From Paramylibacter kogurei (GTDB lineage: Bacteria > Pseudomonadota > Alphaproteobacteria > Rhodobacterales > Rhodobacteraceae): a stretch of 64,000 nucleotides of DNA. The first letter of the stretch is position 1. Every line of letters begins with the position of its first letter. The notes beneath the pieces are model-generated. The model searched no databases. It was not told the DNA's origin and worked only from the letters and a program-made list of their open reading frames with translations. Positions 35,018 to 43,931 of the stretch are shown here, piece by piece. The stretch is taken from assembly GCF_002742285.1 (NCBI RefSeq), contig NZ_MDGM01000007.1, forward strand, positions 310,001 through 374,000, written 5' to 3'. The position numbers and the translations under genes were made by a program.

Positions 35018-36447
35018 GACGCACGCCGTGATTTTGTCGTGGACAGTGGGAAAACCTTGGCTGCGTTTAATAACCACGCGGGGTCAAACACGTCTTTGAC
35101 ATGTAACTGTGTTTCGATATCCGCAGCATTATATTGCGTCATCATCAAGTCGCGTTTTTCAACGCCAACCCCATGTTCACCTGTCAGACATCCCCCGACC
35201 TCTACACAAAGTTTGAGTATTTCAGCACCCATTGATTCACATAATTCCAAATCGCCCGGTTTATTGGCATTAAACAGGATCAGCGGGTGCATATTGCCAT
35301 CACCTGCGTGAAACACATTTGCAACCTTTAGCCCGTATTGTTTCGACAATTCACCAATGCGGCGCAATACCAATGGCAATTCGGAAACGGGGATCGTGCC
35401 ATCCAAACACATGTAATCCGAAATACGCCCCATCGCACCAAACGCAGCCTTGCGCCCAGCCCAAATGGCGGCGGATTCTTCGCTTGATTTGCTTTCGCGC
35501 AATTCGATCGGGTTATGCTGTTTTGCAATCGCAGTGATTTTTTCCAACTGCTCGGCAATTTCTGCTTCGGACCCTTCGACCTCGATAATCAAAACTGCTT
35601 CTGCGTCTGGATACCCAGCTTTTGCAAAATCTTCGACGGCTTCGATACAGGGGCGATCCATGAATTCGATTGCCACGGGCAATACGCCCGCCTTGATGAT
35701 GTCAGAAACACATGCACCCGCCACCTCGTTTGAATCAAATCCTATCAGAACAGGGCGCGCACCCTCTGGTTTGTGTAAAATGCGCAAGGTTGCCTCTGTC
35801 ACAACGCCAAGTTGGCCCTCTGATCCACAAATAACGCCGAGCAAATCCAACCCCGCCGCATCCAGATGTGCACCACCAATTTCGACAATTTCACCATTCA
35901 TCATTACCATGGTGACGCCCAATAAATTATTGGTGGTCACACCGTATTTCAAACAATGCGCACCACCCGAATTCATCGCAACATTACCTGCGATGGCACA
36001 GGCAAGTTGGCTACTTGGATCAGGGGCATAGAAAAAATCATTTTGTTCCACCGCGCCAGTTACGCTTAAATTTGTGCGCCCCGATTGTACGCGGATGTAG
36101 CGATCATCGTAATTCGTTTCCAAAACGCCGTTCATCCGCGCAACGCCCAATACGACACTATCGGCCGTGGGCAACGCCCCACCCGCAAGCGATGTACCAG
36201 ACCCGCGCGGCACCACAGGGACGTTTAGTTCGAAACATATGCGCAAGACATCCGATACCTGTTGCGTGTTACGCGGCAACACAACCGCCATCGGTGCACA
36301 GCGATAGGCAGTGAGCGCATCGCATTCATATGCTTGGGTTTGGGATGGTTCAGATATAATCGCATCATCGGACAACACCGCCCGCAAGCGTGCAACGATA
36401 TCGGATTTACGGCTGAGCACCATTTCGCTGGGGATCGGCATTTCCAT
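35014..36447 (-). CDS. glcD: Glycolate oxidase subunit GlcD
   Basis: The 477-residue catalytic FAD subunit of glycolate dehydrogenase. The FAD site has VPRGSGTSLAGGALP and NSGGAHCLKYGVTTNNLLG; the C-terminal FAD-oxidase domain has HAGDGNMHPLILFN and the signature GEHGVGVEKRDLM. ATG 36447 follows AAGGA. The promoter region of only 67 bases contains a perfect inverted repeat (36468-36490) of the TGGT...ACCA type. No regulator gene is adjacent; glcC-type control could come from the FadR-family gene at 55849. Confidence 0.95.
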   Translation of the reverse strand: MEMPIPSEMVLSRKSDIVARLRAVLSDDAIISEPSQTQAYECDALTAYRCAPMAVVLPRNTQQVSDVLRICFELNVPVVPRGSGTSLAGGALPTADSVVLGVARMNGVLETNYDDRYIRVQSGRTNLSVTGAVEQNDFFYAPDPSSQLACAIAGNVAMNSGGAHCLKYGVTTNNLLGVTMVMMNGEIVEIGGAHLDAAGLDLLGVICGSEGQLGVVTEATLRILHKPEGARPVLIGFDSNEVAGACVSDIIKAGVLPVAIEFMDRPCIEAVEDFAKAGYPDAEAVLIIEVEGSEAEIAEQLEKITAIAKQHNPIELRESKSSEESAAIWAGRKAAFGAMGRISDYMCLDGTIPVSELPLVLRRIGELSKQYGLKVANVFHAGDGNMHPLILFNANKPGDLELCESMGAEILKLCVEVGGCLTGEHGVGVEKRDLMMTQYNAADIETQLHVKDVFDPAWLLNAAKVFPLSTTKSRRAS

Positions 36448-36467
36448 GGGATTTTTCCTTGCGTTCA

Positions 36468-36490
36468 ATTGGTAATAATAAATTACCAAT
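36468..36490. promoter_or_regulatory. FadR/GntR-type operator before glcD
   Basis: ATTGGTAAT and ATTACCAAT form perfect nine-base arms around AATAA. Read as TGGT-N11-ACCAATT it matches the element before the FadR-family gene at 55817-55838, and another ACCA follows at 36493-36496. It lies 21 bases upstream of the glcD start codon and would overlap the promoter. TGGT/ACCA half-sites are typical for the GlcC/LldR/PdhR regulators, though their usual spacer is shorter. Confidence 0.6.
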
Positions 36491-36514
36491 TTACCAAAGG
36501 CAAGTTTTCATTGC

Positions 36515-38593
36515 CTAGCGCCCTTCGCGCCGCCATGCCCAAACAATCAAAGTTGCCGCCATCAACAACCACACCCAGCCGGGCAACATTGGCGTCTGGC
36601 GCACATCCAGCGTCAGATAAGCATTGCGCGGTGTTAACCCGAACCAATTTTCACCTGCACCGCTGCGCCCTGCACGGATCAATCGCAGGTTTGGCACAGG
36701 TATTTCTTGGGCGCGGATAACCCCCGCACCTGTTTCCAAAATAAGCGGTCGCAGCAGGCTTGCATCCGCAATGGTTTTTTCAAATTCGATCGGTGCGGCG
36801 GGACCCACGGCGAAAACTGTTTTTAATTCACCATCCGATAGTTCAAACAACCCGTTTTGTTCGGCATTCAATTGCGTCGCCCAACGCCCCGGTGAAGTTT
36901 CGCGAAGTTCAAGCGTTTCGGTGTGCCCATCAGGATATGTTATATCGGGTGCTTGTATGGTTTCGGATAGTGATCGGCGGGTGATAAATACCTGTTGGCC
37001 ATCAACCTGTGCAGAAAGTTGTTCTTCTTCCAGTTCGGGTTCTTTCATCATCCAATGCGCCAGACGACGGAGCAGTTCAAGCTGTGGGCCACCACCCTCG
37101 AACCCACGTGACCAAAGCCATGCTTGATCTGACATCAACATTGCAACGCGCCCCTCGCCGACGCGATCAAGCACGAGCAATGGTTTATCATCAAACCCAT
37201 GCATCACCATATGCCCACTGCGCACAGAGGTATCCAACAAACGAAACCAGCGCCCCCAGCTTGGATCATCATCAGGGGAAACATCGCCCGCCCATTGATC
37301 CAGCCCTTCGGTTACGGGATGGCGCCTGCCTGTTTCTGAAATTTCAGGCTTGTAACCTTGGTTAATCACATCAAAGCTTGGCACAGCGGGTAAAATTTCG
37401 GCGATATCAGATCGAAACAGGCTATTCACCCCCGCAAAATCGGGACCGGTTGCGAATAATACTGCGCCGCCATTTTTTGTGTATTCCACAACATTGCGTA
37501 AATACGCGGGCAACAACATGCCGCGCCGACGATATTTATCAAAGATAATCAAATCAAAATCATCAATTTTGTCCAAAAACAATTCGCGTGTGGGAAATGC
37601 AATCAATGACAATTCCCGCACAGGAACATTGTTGGATTTTTCAGCCGAGCGCAAAATCGTGAAATGCACCAGATCAACCGCGCTGTCGGATTTCAACAAA
37701 TTGCGCCACGTGCGCCCACCGGCATATGGTTCACCCGACACCAACAAAACCCGAAGCCGATCACGCACACCATTGATCGTGACAACCGCGGAATTATTAC
37801 GATCAGTTAATTCGGTTTCATCTGCGGTGATGGTAAATTGCAAAACATTCATCCCGCCATGGGACAATGTAATTGGCAAATCCAAATCGGCATCTGTGCG
37901 CACTTGAAACTGGCTTTGGACTTCGCCGTCAATGGTGATGGTCAGGTTGGCCAAATCGGATTTACCCGCAGGCACCGCACCATCATTTTCAATGCGAAGG
38001 TTCAGGGTGATTTCTTCGTCAACAATGGCAAAGGCCGGTGCGTTGGTCACAACGATACGACGATCCCAATCTGTTGATTTCCCCGTTTGCAGAACATGCA
38101 CAGGCGCTGGGAAATCTGGTAAAACTTCGGCATCATGTATGCGCCCATCTGTGATGACAATTGCACCTGCAATCCGATTTTGCGCAACCTTGGACGCCGC
38201 ATTGGCAAGCGCTGTTAAAACAAGTGAACCGGTTTCATCTTGGGTAATGTCATTTTCAACGCGAACTTCGCGCAGTTCAAAGTTTTCCAAATTCCCAATT
38301 TTTTCGCGCAACCCTGCAAGCGCGGTTGCAACCTGTTCAGGGCGGTCACTAATTTTTTGGCTTTCGCTGGCGTCTTCGATCAAAAACACAATGTCCGTTA
38401 ACGGATCGCGTTCTTCGTGGCGGATCACAGGATTGGCCAAGGCGCAGAGGATCACGCCACCCGCAAGGGCGCGTAAAAACCAGCCAGACAATCCACGCCA
38501 CGCCGCAAAACCTGTGGCGCAGATCAAAACAATCGCGCCAATCATAAGCATGAATTCTGGGATGAGTGGGGAAAAAACGATGCTGCTGTCCAT
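36515..38593 (-). CDS. Membrane protein with degenerate VWA-like and glutamine amidotransferase-like regions
   Basis: A 692-residue protein with N-terminal membrane helices (about 13-30 and 35-55) and one at the C-terminus. Residues about 65-190 look like a von Willebrand A domain with a MIDAS-type DASES in DIVFLIEDASESQ. The later part (VEYTKNGGAVLFATGPDFAG, GRVAMLMSDQAWLWSRG) resembles class I glutamine amidotransferase-like domains without the catalytic cysteine. It begins one base after the stop of the BatA/DUF4159 protein and ends the cluster MoxR-DUF58-BatA-like. It is likely part of an envelope complex assembled by MoxR. The function is unknown. Confidence 0.7.
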   Translation of the reverse strand: MDSSIVFSPLIPEFMLMIGAIVLICATGFAAWRGLSGWFLRALAGGVILCALANPVIRHEERDPLTDIVFLIEDASESQKISDRPEQVATALAGLREKIGNLENFELREVRVENDITQDETGSLVLTALANAASKVAQNRIAGAIVITDGRIHDAEVLPDFPAPVHVLQTGKSTDWDRRIVVTNAPAFAIVDEEITLNLRIENDGAVPAGKSDLANLTITIDGEVQSQFQVRTDADLDLPITLSHGGMNVLQFTITADETELTDRNNSAVVTINGVRDRLRVLLVSGEPYAGGRTWRNLLKSDSAVDLVHFTILRSAEKSNNVPVRELSLIAFPTRELFLDKIDDFDLIIFDKYRRRGMLLPAYLRNVVEYTKNGGAVLFATGPDFAGVNSLFRSDIAEILPAVPSFDVINQGYKPEISETGRRHPVTEGLDQWAGDVSPDDDPSWGRWFRLLDTSVRSGHMVMHGFDDKPLLVLDRVGEGRVAMLMSDQAWLWSRGFEGGGPQLELLRRLAHWMMKEPELEEEQLSAQVDGQQVFITRRSLSETIQAPDITYPDGHTETLELRETSPGRWATQLNAEQNGLFELSDGELKTVFAVGPAAPIEFEKTIADASLLRPLILETGAGVIRAQEIPVPNLRLIRAGRSGAGENWFGLTPRNAYLTLDVRQTPMLPGWVWLLMAATLIVWAWRREGR

Positions 38594-38594
38594 G

Positions 38595-41363
38595 TTATTG
38601 TCCCAACCGATCCAGCAAAGCAGGCACATGTACCTGATCGCTTTTGTAATTACCGGTCATCACATACATCAAAACATTGACGCCAAAACGAATGGCAAAT
38701 TCGCGTTGGCGTTCACCATTGGCACCGCGCCCCACAGGGTATTTGAAACGCCCCGTTTCCGTGATCGCCCATGATGCCGCCCAATCATTCGCACCGATCA
38801 ACACAGGTGTAACCCCGTCATTTAGATTGCGAAATGGAATGCCTTCGATTTGTTCGGCGTTTTCGGGTGCGGCTTCGACCCAAACATTGGGACCGATATA
38901 TCGCCCTGGAAAGACCTGTAACAAATAAAATGCCCGCGTCAGAACATGATCAGACGGGATCGGTTCAAGGCGGGGAATATCCAAACGGCGTGCAATTTGT
39001 TGCAATTTACGCCCATTTGGGGTGTTGCGCCCGATTGCGCCGCTTTGATTGCCATCACGGGTATCAAACATAATAAACCCGCCATTGCGCAGGTATTGAT
39101 TTAGCGATGCCACCGCATCAATCGAAAGCGATTGATGTTTATCGGTAATCGGCCAATACAAAAATGGATAAAGCGACAGATCATCGTCCCCCAAGACCAC
39201 CCCAACAGGTGGAACAGGTTCAATATTTGTGCGCAGATAAAGTTCGGCAGATAGACCATCAAGACCGGAATGTGACACCTCGTCCACACGCGCATCACCC
39301 GTGATAACGTATGCTAGAACGGTATTATTTGCCGCAAATAACGCGCCCTCTTCATCCGTTTGGGCAAATGATTTTGAATTTATTCCAATCAGGCAAAGCA
39401 ACGCGAATAATGCAATTTGCCCACCCCGCGCCCCGCGCAACCGCCCAGATAAAACCAGCGTCGCAAAGACATCAATCAACAAAAGCACAAATGCAAATTG
39501 TAAGAATTCTGCCTTTAATGCGCGTTCGCTTGAGGGGGATAAGGACAACAATGTTGTGCCAATCGCCCAGTTTGCCGCACGGATGTGACGCTCGCCATCA
39601 ATGACATTTAAGGCGATGGCGCGATCTGCGTTGGTATAAATCCCGGGCTGTAATTCGGAACCAAGCGCACCTGCCGCCAGCAATTCACCCGAAACACCAC
39701 TGGCAGATTGTGTTTCACGCAGCACGCCATATGCATCCAATATATGAGTTGGCGTCCAGATCGTGCCCGCCACGTCTTGGCTATCCACGGCACTTGTTTT
39801 TGCGGTGATCGCCAGACGTTCCAGCATTTGAACAAACAGACCAGATAACGGAAGATTGGACCATTTGGTGCTGGCGGTGACGTGAAACAACACAACACGC
39901 CCCTGACCGATGTTCTGGCTTGTCACCAATGGAGTGCCATCGTCCAAGCTGGCAATCACACGCGCGGCCAGATCTGGATCAGGCTGGGCGACGACTTGGC
40001 TATTCACATCGACATCATCGGGGATTTTGAGGCCAAAGAACGGGCTTTCTTTGCTAAATTCCTGTAATTTGCGCGGCTCCCCCCAAGACATCGCGCCACC
40101 AACGCTTCGCCCACCTGAACGCAAACGAACAGGCAACAGCGGATGATTTTCCGATTGCCCGATGCCACTGGAAATCAAATTCGGCCCAGCAAAGCGCAAC
40201 AATGTGCCGCCTTGTTCAATCCAAGTTTGAATTTCTTGGGTTTCAAGTTCATTCAATTCGCCAATATCGGCGAAAACGATCACCTCTGGGTTTACGACCA
40301 ATGCTTCGGACAATTCGGTTTCGATCACTTCGGTTGTGGGTTGTAAGGCGTTGCGCAGATAATGAAGTTCCGACAAAAGCGCGCTTGCCTCTGATGCGCG
40401 ATCATTGCCAAATAATGCAACCTTGCGACGGCGCAGTGAATCATCGCCCAACACCACGCTGCCCGCAGAATTCACATCATCGATGGACACTTGCGTCACG
40501 CGATTGCGCAATTCAATCGGCAGTTCAACAACGCCTGTTGATTGTGCATTGCCAGCATCAAACGTTACATCAACACTTCCTAATTTGCGCGTAATCCCCG
40601 TTGGATCGGGGCCAATGGCCGATAATCGAACATCGTCAATTGCATCTGTATGAATACGTGTGATCGTGGTGTTTAACGCGCCATCCTGTACCGTAATTGG
40701 AGACAGCGCCAAAACATTCGTTTCACTTTGTACGATGGAAACATCCGCCAAATCCGCAAGTTGATCTAAAAACGCGGCGCGATTTTCGCGTTCCAACCCA
40801 TCGGAAAACCAAATGATCTGATTGGCATCCAAATTGGGAATTGCATCCATCCATTGCGCATATTCAGGTTCCCATGCATTGGGATGGAATGATTGCAAGC
40901 GATCCGTCCAATTGCTTGCCGCGCTAAACCCGTTTTCAAAATCTGATGTGGGTGTGTCTGTCCATTTGACAACCATGACGGGGCGATTGTCTTGTTCCGC
41001 CTCGTTCAACAGATTTTCCAACTTTTCTTTGCGCAGATTCCATGATTGCGCACTTGCCCATGATGCATCCATGCCAATCAACAGCGGCCCGCGCCCCGCC
41101 ACGCGATCGCTTGGGTTCAATACGGGTTCTGCAAATGCCAAAATCGCTGCACCAATTGCCAGCGCACGTAACAAAAGCAACCACCAAGGGGTGCGATCAG
41201 GTGTGGTATCTTTGTCCCGTAACCCCAACAATAACGTAATGCCCGGAAACCGTTGGCGGATCGGAGCAGGCGGAATTGCACGCAACAACCAAATTAGGAT
41301 CGGCAAAGCCAATCCCGCAATCAATAGCCAAGGCGACAAAAATGCAATCGCACCAAATGTCAT
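38595..41363 (-). CDS. BatA-type membrane protein with DUF4159 domain
   Basis: A 922-residue protein. The N-terminus (FLSPWLLIAGLALPILIWLLRAIPPAP) is the aerotolerance BatA-like segment, followed by a second helix near 62-80. The middle contains a VWA-like part (GPLLIGMDASWASAQSW) and an amidotransferase-like part (EIQTWIEQGGTLLRFAG). Two helices near 620-660 precede the C-terminal DUF4159 region (LYPFLYWPITDKHQSLS, LRNGGFIMFDTRDG, LTRAFYLLQVFPGRY). It overlaps the DUF58 gene by four bases. The cluster is conserved in alphaproteobacteria, but its substrate is not known. Confidence 0.8.
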   Translation of the reverse strand: MTFGAIAFLSPWLLIAGLALPILIWLLRAIPPAPIRQRFPGITLLLGLRDKDTTPDRTPWWLLLLRALAIGAAILAFAEPVLNPSDRVAGRGPLLIGMDASWASAQSWNLRKEKLENLLNEAEQDNRPVMVVKWTDTPTSDFENGFSAASNWTDRLQSFHPNAWEPEYAQWMDAIPNLDANQIIWFSDGLERENRAAFLDQLADLADVSIVQSETNVLALSPITVQDGALNTTITRIHTDAIDDVRLSAIGPDPTGITRKLGSVDVTFDAGNAQSTGVVELPIELRNRVTQVSIDDVNSAGSVVLGDDSLRRRKVALFGNDRASEASALLSELHYLRNALQPTTEVIETELSEALVVNPEVIVFADIGELNELETQEIQTWIEQGGTLLRFAGPNLISSGIGQSENHPLLPVRLRSGGRSVGGAMSWGEPRKLQEFSKESPFFGLKIPDDVDVNSQVVAQPDPDLAARVIASLDDGTPLVTSQNIGQGRVVLFHVTASTKWSNLPLSGLFVQMLERLAITAKTSAVDSQDVAGTIWTPTHILDAYGVLRETQSASGVSGELLAAGALGSELQPGIYTNADRAIALNVIDGERHIRAANWAIGTTLLSLSPSSERALKAEFLQFAFVLLLIDVFATLVLSGRLRGARGGQIALFALLCLIGINSKSFAQTDEEGALFAANNTVLAYVITGDARVDEVSHSGLDGLSAELYLRTNIEPVPPVGVVLGDDDLSLYPFLYWPITDKHQSLSIDAVASLNQYLRNGGFIMFDTRDGNQSGAIGRNTPNGRKLQQIARRLDIPRLEPIPSDHVLTRAFYLLQVFPGRYIGPNVWVEAAPENAEQIEGIPFRNLNDGVTPVLIGANDWAASWAITETGRFKYPVGRGANGERQREFAIRFGVNVLMYVMTGNYKSDQVHVPALLDRLGQ

Positions 41364-42256
41364 CGCGCAGCCCCCTGTTCCGTTGCATTATAGAGCCACA
41401 AAAATGCAGATTGAACCGCGCTATCCGTATTATGTGTATAATACCGCCAGCCAGATTTACGCGCCAAGCTTCGCAGCGCATCCTGTCGTTCTGCCAGTTT
41501 TTGAATATATTCATCGCGCAGCGAATTTGCCCGCAGCGTTTCAAAATTCAACGATGATTTCATGCTTTCGAAAATCACCCGCCCTTTGAACGGGAATGAA
41601 AGCTCGCTTGGGTCTAGCACCTGAACCAAACAGCCCGATACATTTTGATCGGCAGTTTTGGAAATGGCCTGTACCAGCGGTTCCCATTCCCCCATAAAAT
41701 CGGAAATTAAAATGGCGCGGCTGCCGTTTGGCAATGCCTTTTGCGGCGGATAGGCATAATCGTCTTTGTCCCCAATATTCGCCAATGTTTGGGCGATTTT
41801 TTGGATCTGGGATTCCCCTGATTTTGCGGGGCGTGGATCGGATAACAACCCAACGCGTTCACCTGCACGCGATAACAATATCGCCAAGGCCAAGGCCAAA
41901 ACCGTTGCGCGTGATGATTTGGTTTCCAGATTTACATCGCTGGAAAAATCCATCGACGCCCCTGAATCCACCCAAAAATGCACGGTTTGTGCGGATTGCC
42001 ATTCCATTTGACGGATAAATTGTGCATCGGTTCGCGCCGATCTGCGCCAATCAATTGCGCTGCGACTATCACCTGAAATTGCGGGGCGATATTGCCAAAA
42101 TTCATCTCCAACACCCGCACGTTTGCGCCCATGTGATCCAATATTGAGCGACGCCACCAAATGTTGCGCACGCGCCAATAGGGCAGGAAAGCCCGCCGCA
42201 AGTTGCCCCGCGTCTGCCCGCAATTGTGCAGGCGTTATGATCGGTTCATCATTCAC
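41360..42256 (-). CDS. DUF58 domain protein
   Basis: A 298-residue protein with the DUF58 signature GDEFWQYRPAISGDSRSAIDWRRSARTDAQFIRQMEWQ and the following WVDSGASMDF, a VWA-like strand with a Ser-rich MIDAS remnant. DUF58 proteins are regular partners of MoxR ATPases. It overlaps both neighbours by four bases (ATGA-type), so the cluster is translated in a coupled way. The role is inferred from family and context only. Confidence 0.88.
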   Translation of the reverse strand: MNDEPIITPAQLRADAGQLAAGFPALLARAQHLVASLNIGSHGRKRAGVGDEFWQYRPAISGDSRSAIDWRRSARTDAQFIRQMEWQSAQTVHFWVDSGASMDFSSDVNLETKSSRATVLALALAILLSRAGERVGLLSDPRPAKSGESQIQKIAQTLANIGDKDDYAYPPQKALPNGSRAILISDFMGEWEPLVQAISKTADQNVSGCLVQVLDPSELSFPFKGRVIFESMKSSLNFETLRANSLRDEYIQKLAERQDALRSLARKSGWRYYTHNTDSAVQSAFLWLYNATEQGAAR

Positions 42257-43263
42257 GCGGCATCTTTGGTTAATATCGCTTCGTTAACCATGTTTTGAAT
42301 GACATCAGACAGCGCAATATTTTGCGCACGCGCAGCAAAACTAAGCGCCATGCGATGCACCAAAACAGGATGCGCCAGCGCAACCACATCATCAAGATCA
42401 GGGGTTAACCGCCCCTGTATCAACGCACGTGCACGCGTGGCCAGCATCAAAGCCTGTGCCGCGCGCGGGCCAGGGCCCCAGCTGATATTATTGCGCACCA
42501 AATCGGTTGCGGTTTCGTCTTCGGGGCGGCCTTGGCGTACCAGATCAAGGATTGCATCAACCACTGATGTACCCACTGGCATTTGACGCACGGCATTTTG
42601 TGCCTCGATCAACAGTGCAGCATCAAACACCTGTTTGGCCTGCACATCCATGACACCTGTTGTGGCCTCTAGGATCAGGCGTTCCGTATCGCGATCGGGG
42701 AAATTAACATCAATTTGCAACAGGAACCGATCAAGCTGTGCCTCTGGCAAGGGATAGGTGCCCTCTTGTTCAATCGGGTTTTGCGTGGCCAGCACGTGAA
42801 ATGGTTCTGGCAAGGCACGGGTCTGCCCGGCAATGGATACCTCTTTTTCCTGCATCGCTTGTAACAATGCAGATTGTGTACGCGGTGATGCGCGGTTGAT
42901 TTCATCTGCCATCAACAACTGGCTAAATATCGGGCCTTCGATAAATCGAAATTCACGTGCGCCTTGTTTGTTGGTTTCCAACACCTCAGAACCCAAAATA
43001 TCCGCGGGCATCAAATCGGGTGTAAATTGAACGCGGCTCTCGCTTAACCCCATAACCGTGCCAAGCGTATCGACCAGACGCGTCTTTGCAAGACCCGGCG
43101 CACCGATCAGCAATCCATGACCACCTGATAATAAAACAACCAAACTTTGCTCAATCACCGTATGCTGGCCGATGATCCGCTTGCCAATTTCTGTCTTGGC
43201 TGTGTTTAACAACCCGCCGATCTTTTCAATTGATTCTGCCAGATTCTTTTCTTCGGCTGTCAT
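42253..43263 (-). CDS. MoxR family AAA+ ATPase
   Basis: A 336-residue AAA+ ATPase. Walker A is GAPGLAKTRL, Walker B is LLMADEINRASPRTQSALLQAM, and sensor 1 is HVLATQNPIEQEGTYPLPEAQLDRF, all diagnostic of MoxR. MoxR proteins act as chaperones for VWA-domain partners, here the two following membrane proteins. ATG 43263 (MTAEEKN) is chosen over the long frame to 43545, which would run into the divergent DUF1285 gene. It heads the four-gene minus-strand cluster. Confidence 0.93.
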   Translation of the reverse strand: MTAEEKNLAESIEKIGGLLNTAKTEIGKRIIGQHTVIEQSLVVLLSGGHGLLIGAPGLAKTRLVDTLGTVMGLSESRVQFTPDLMPADILGSEVLETNKQGAREFRFIEGPIFSQLLMADEINRASPRTQSALLQAMQEKEVSIAGQTRALPEPFHVLATQNPIEQEGTYPLPEAQLDRFLLQIDVNFPDRDTERLILEATTGVMDVQAKQVFDAALLIEAQNAVRQMPVGTSVVDAILDLVRQGRPEDETATDLVRNNISWGPGPRAAQALMLATRARALIQGRLTPDLDDVVALAHPVLVHRMALSFAARAQNIALSDVIQNMVNEAILTKDAA

Positions 43264-43331
43264 TACACACCCTTTCAAGTTACCAATTGTTATCTTATGT
43301 TCATTAAACGAACAAAATGTGGCGATGACAA

Positions 43332-43931
43332 ATGACAAATACGACAAATGGTGAAAAAACGCCTGCGCCCAGTGCAGATAGCATCGCACAAGCGGCCACA
43401 AAGGCGACAAAAAAGGGCCCGCCGCCCGTCCATTTGTGGAATCCCGATTTTTGCGGTGATCTTGATATGCGCATCGCACGCGATGGAACGTGGTTTTATC
43501 TAGGCACTCCAATTGGGCGAAAACCGCTGGTAAAGCTGTTTTCATCCATCATTCGCAAAGACGGTGATGATTATTTTCTGGTCACACCCGTCGAAAAGGT
43601 TGGCATTACCGTTGACGACGCCCCGTTTGTGGCAATTGATTTTCAGGTCACAGGAACTGGACGCGATCAAATCATCACGTTTCACACCCATGTGGATGAC
43701 GAAGCGGTTGCCAGTGCAGATAACCCAATTCGTGTGGAACGCGATCCTGAAACAGGCGAGCCAAGCCCGTATGTGTTGATCCGCACAAATTTAGAGGCAT
43801 TGATTGATCGTAAAAGTTTCTACCGATTGGTTGATTTGGGCGAGCAAGCCAAACACAATGGTGCGGATTGGTTCGGTGTTTGGTCATCGGGTACTTTTTT
43901 CCCGATTATACCCGTGTCCGAACTGGTTTAA
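43332..43931 (+). CDS. DUF1285 domain protein
   Basis: A 199-residue protein with a disordered Ala/Thr/Lys/Pro N-terminus and the DUF1285 fold from about residue 35: NPDFCGDLDMRIARDGTWFYLGTPIGRKPLVKLF, with the conserved YFLVTPVEKVGI and the C-terminal RKSFYRLVDLGE. The function is unknown. It is divergent from the MoxR gene by 68 bases, an arrangement common in alphaproteobacteria, and is convergent with gnd, the two stop codons being adjacent. Confidence 0.85.
   Translation: MTNTTNGEKTPAPSADSIAQAATKATKKGPPPVHLWNPDFCGDLDMRIARDGTWFYLGTPIGRKPLVKLFSSIIRKDGDDYFLVTPVEKVGITVDDAPFVAIDFQVTGTGRDQIITFHTHVDDEAVASADNPIRVERDPETGEPSPYVLIRTNLEALIDRKSFYRLVDLGEQAKHNGADWFGVWSSGTFFPIIPVSELV

Noticed and set aside
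42900..43545. MoxR start at 43545
   Set aside because: The extension runs through the divergent DUF1285 gene and its promoter; MTAEEKN at 43263 has a ribosome site.
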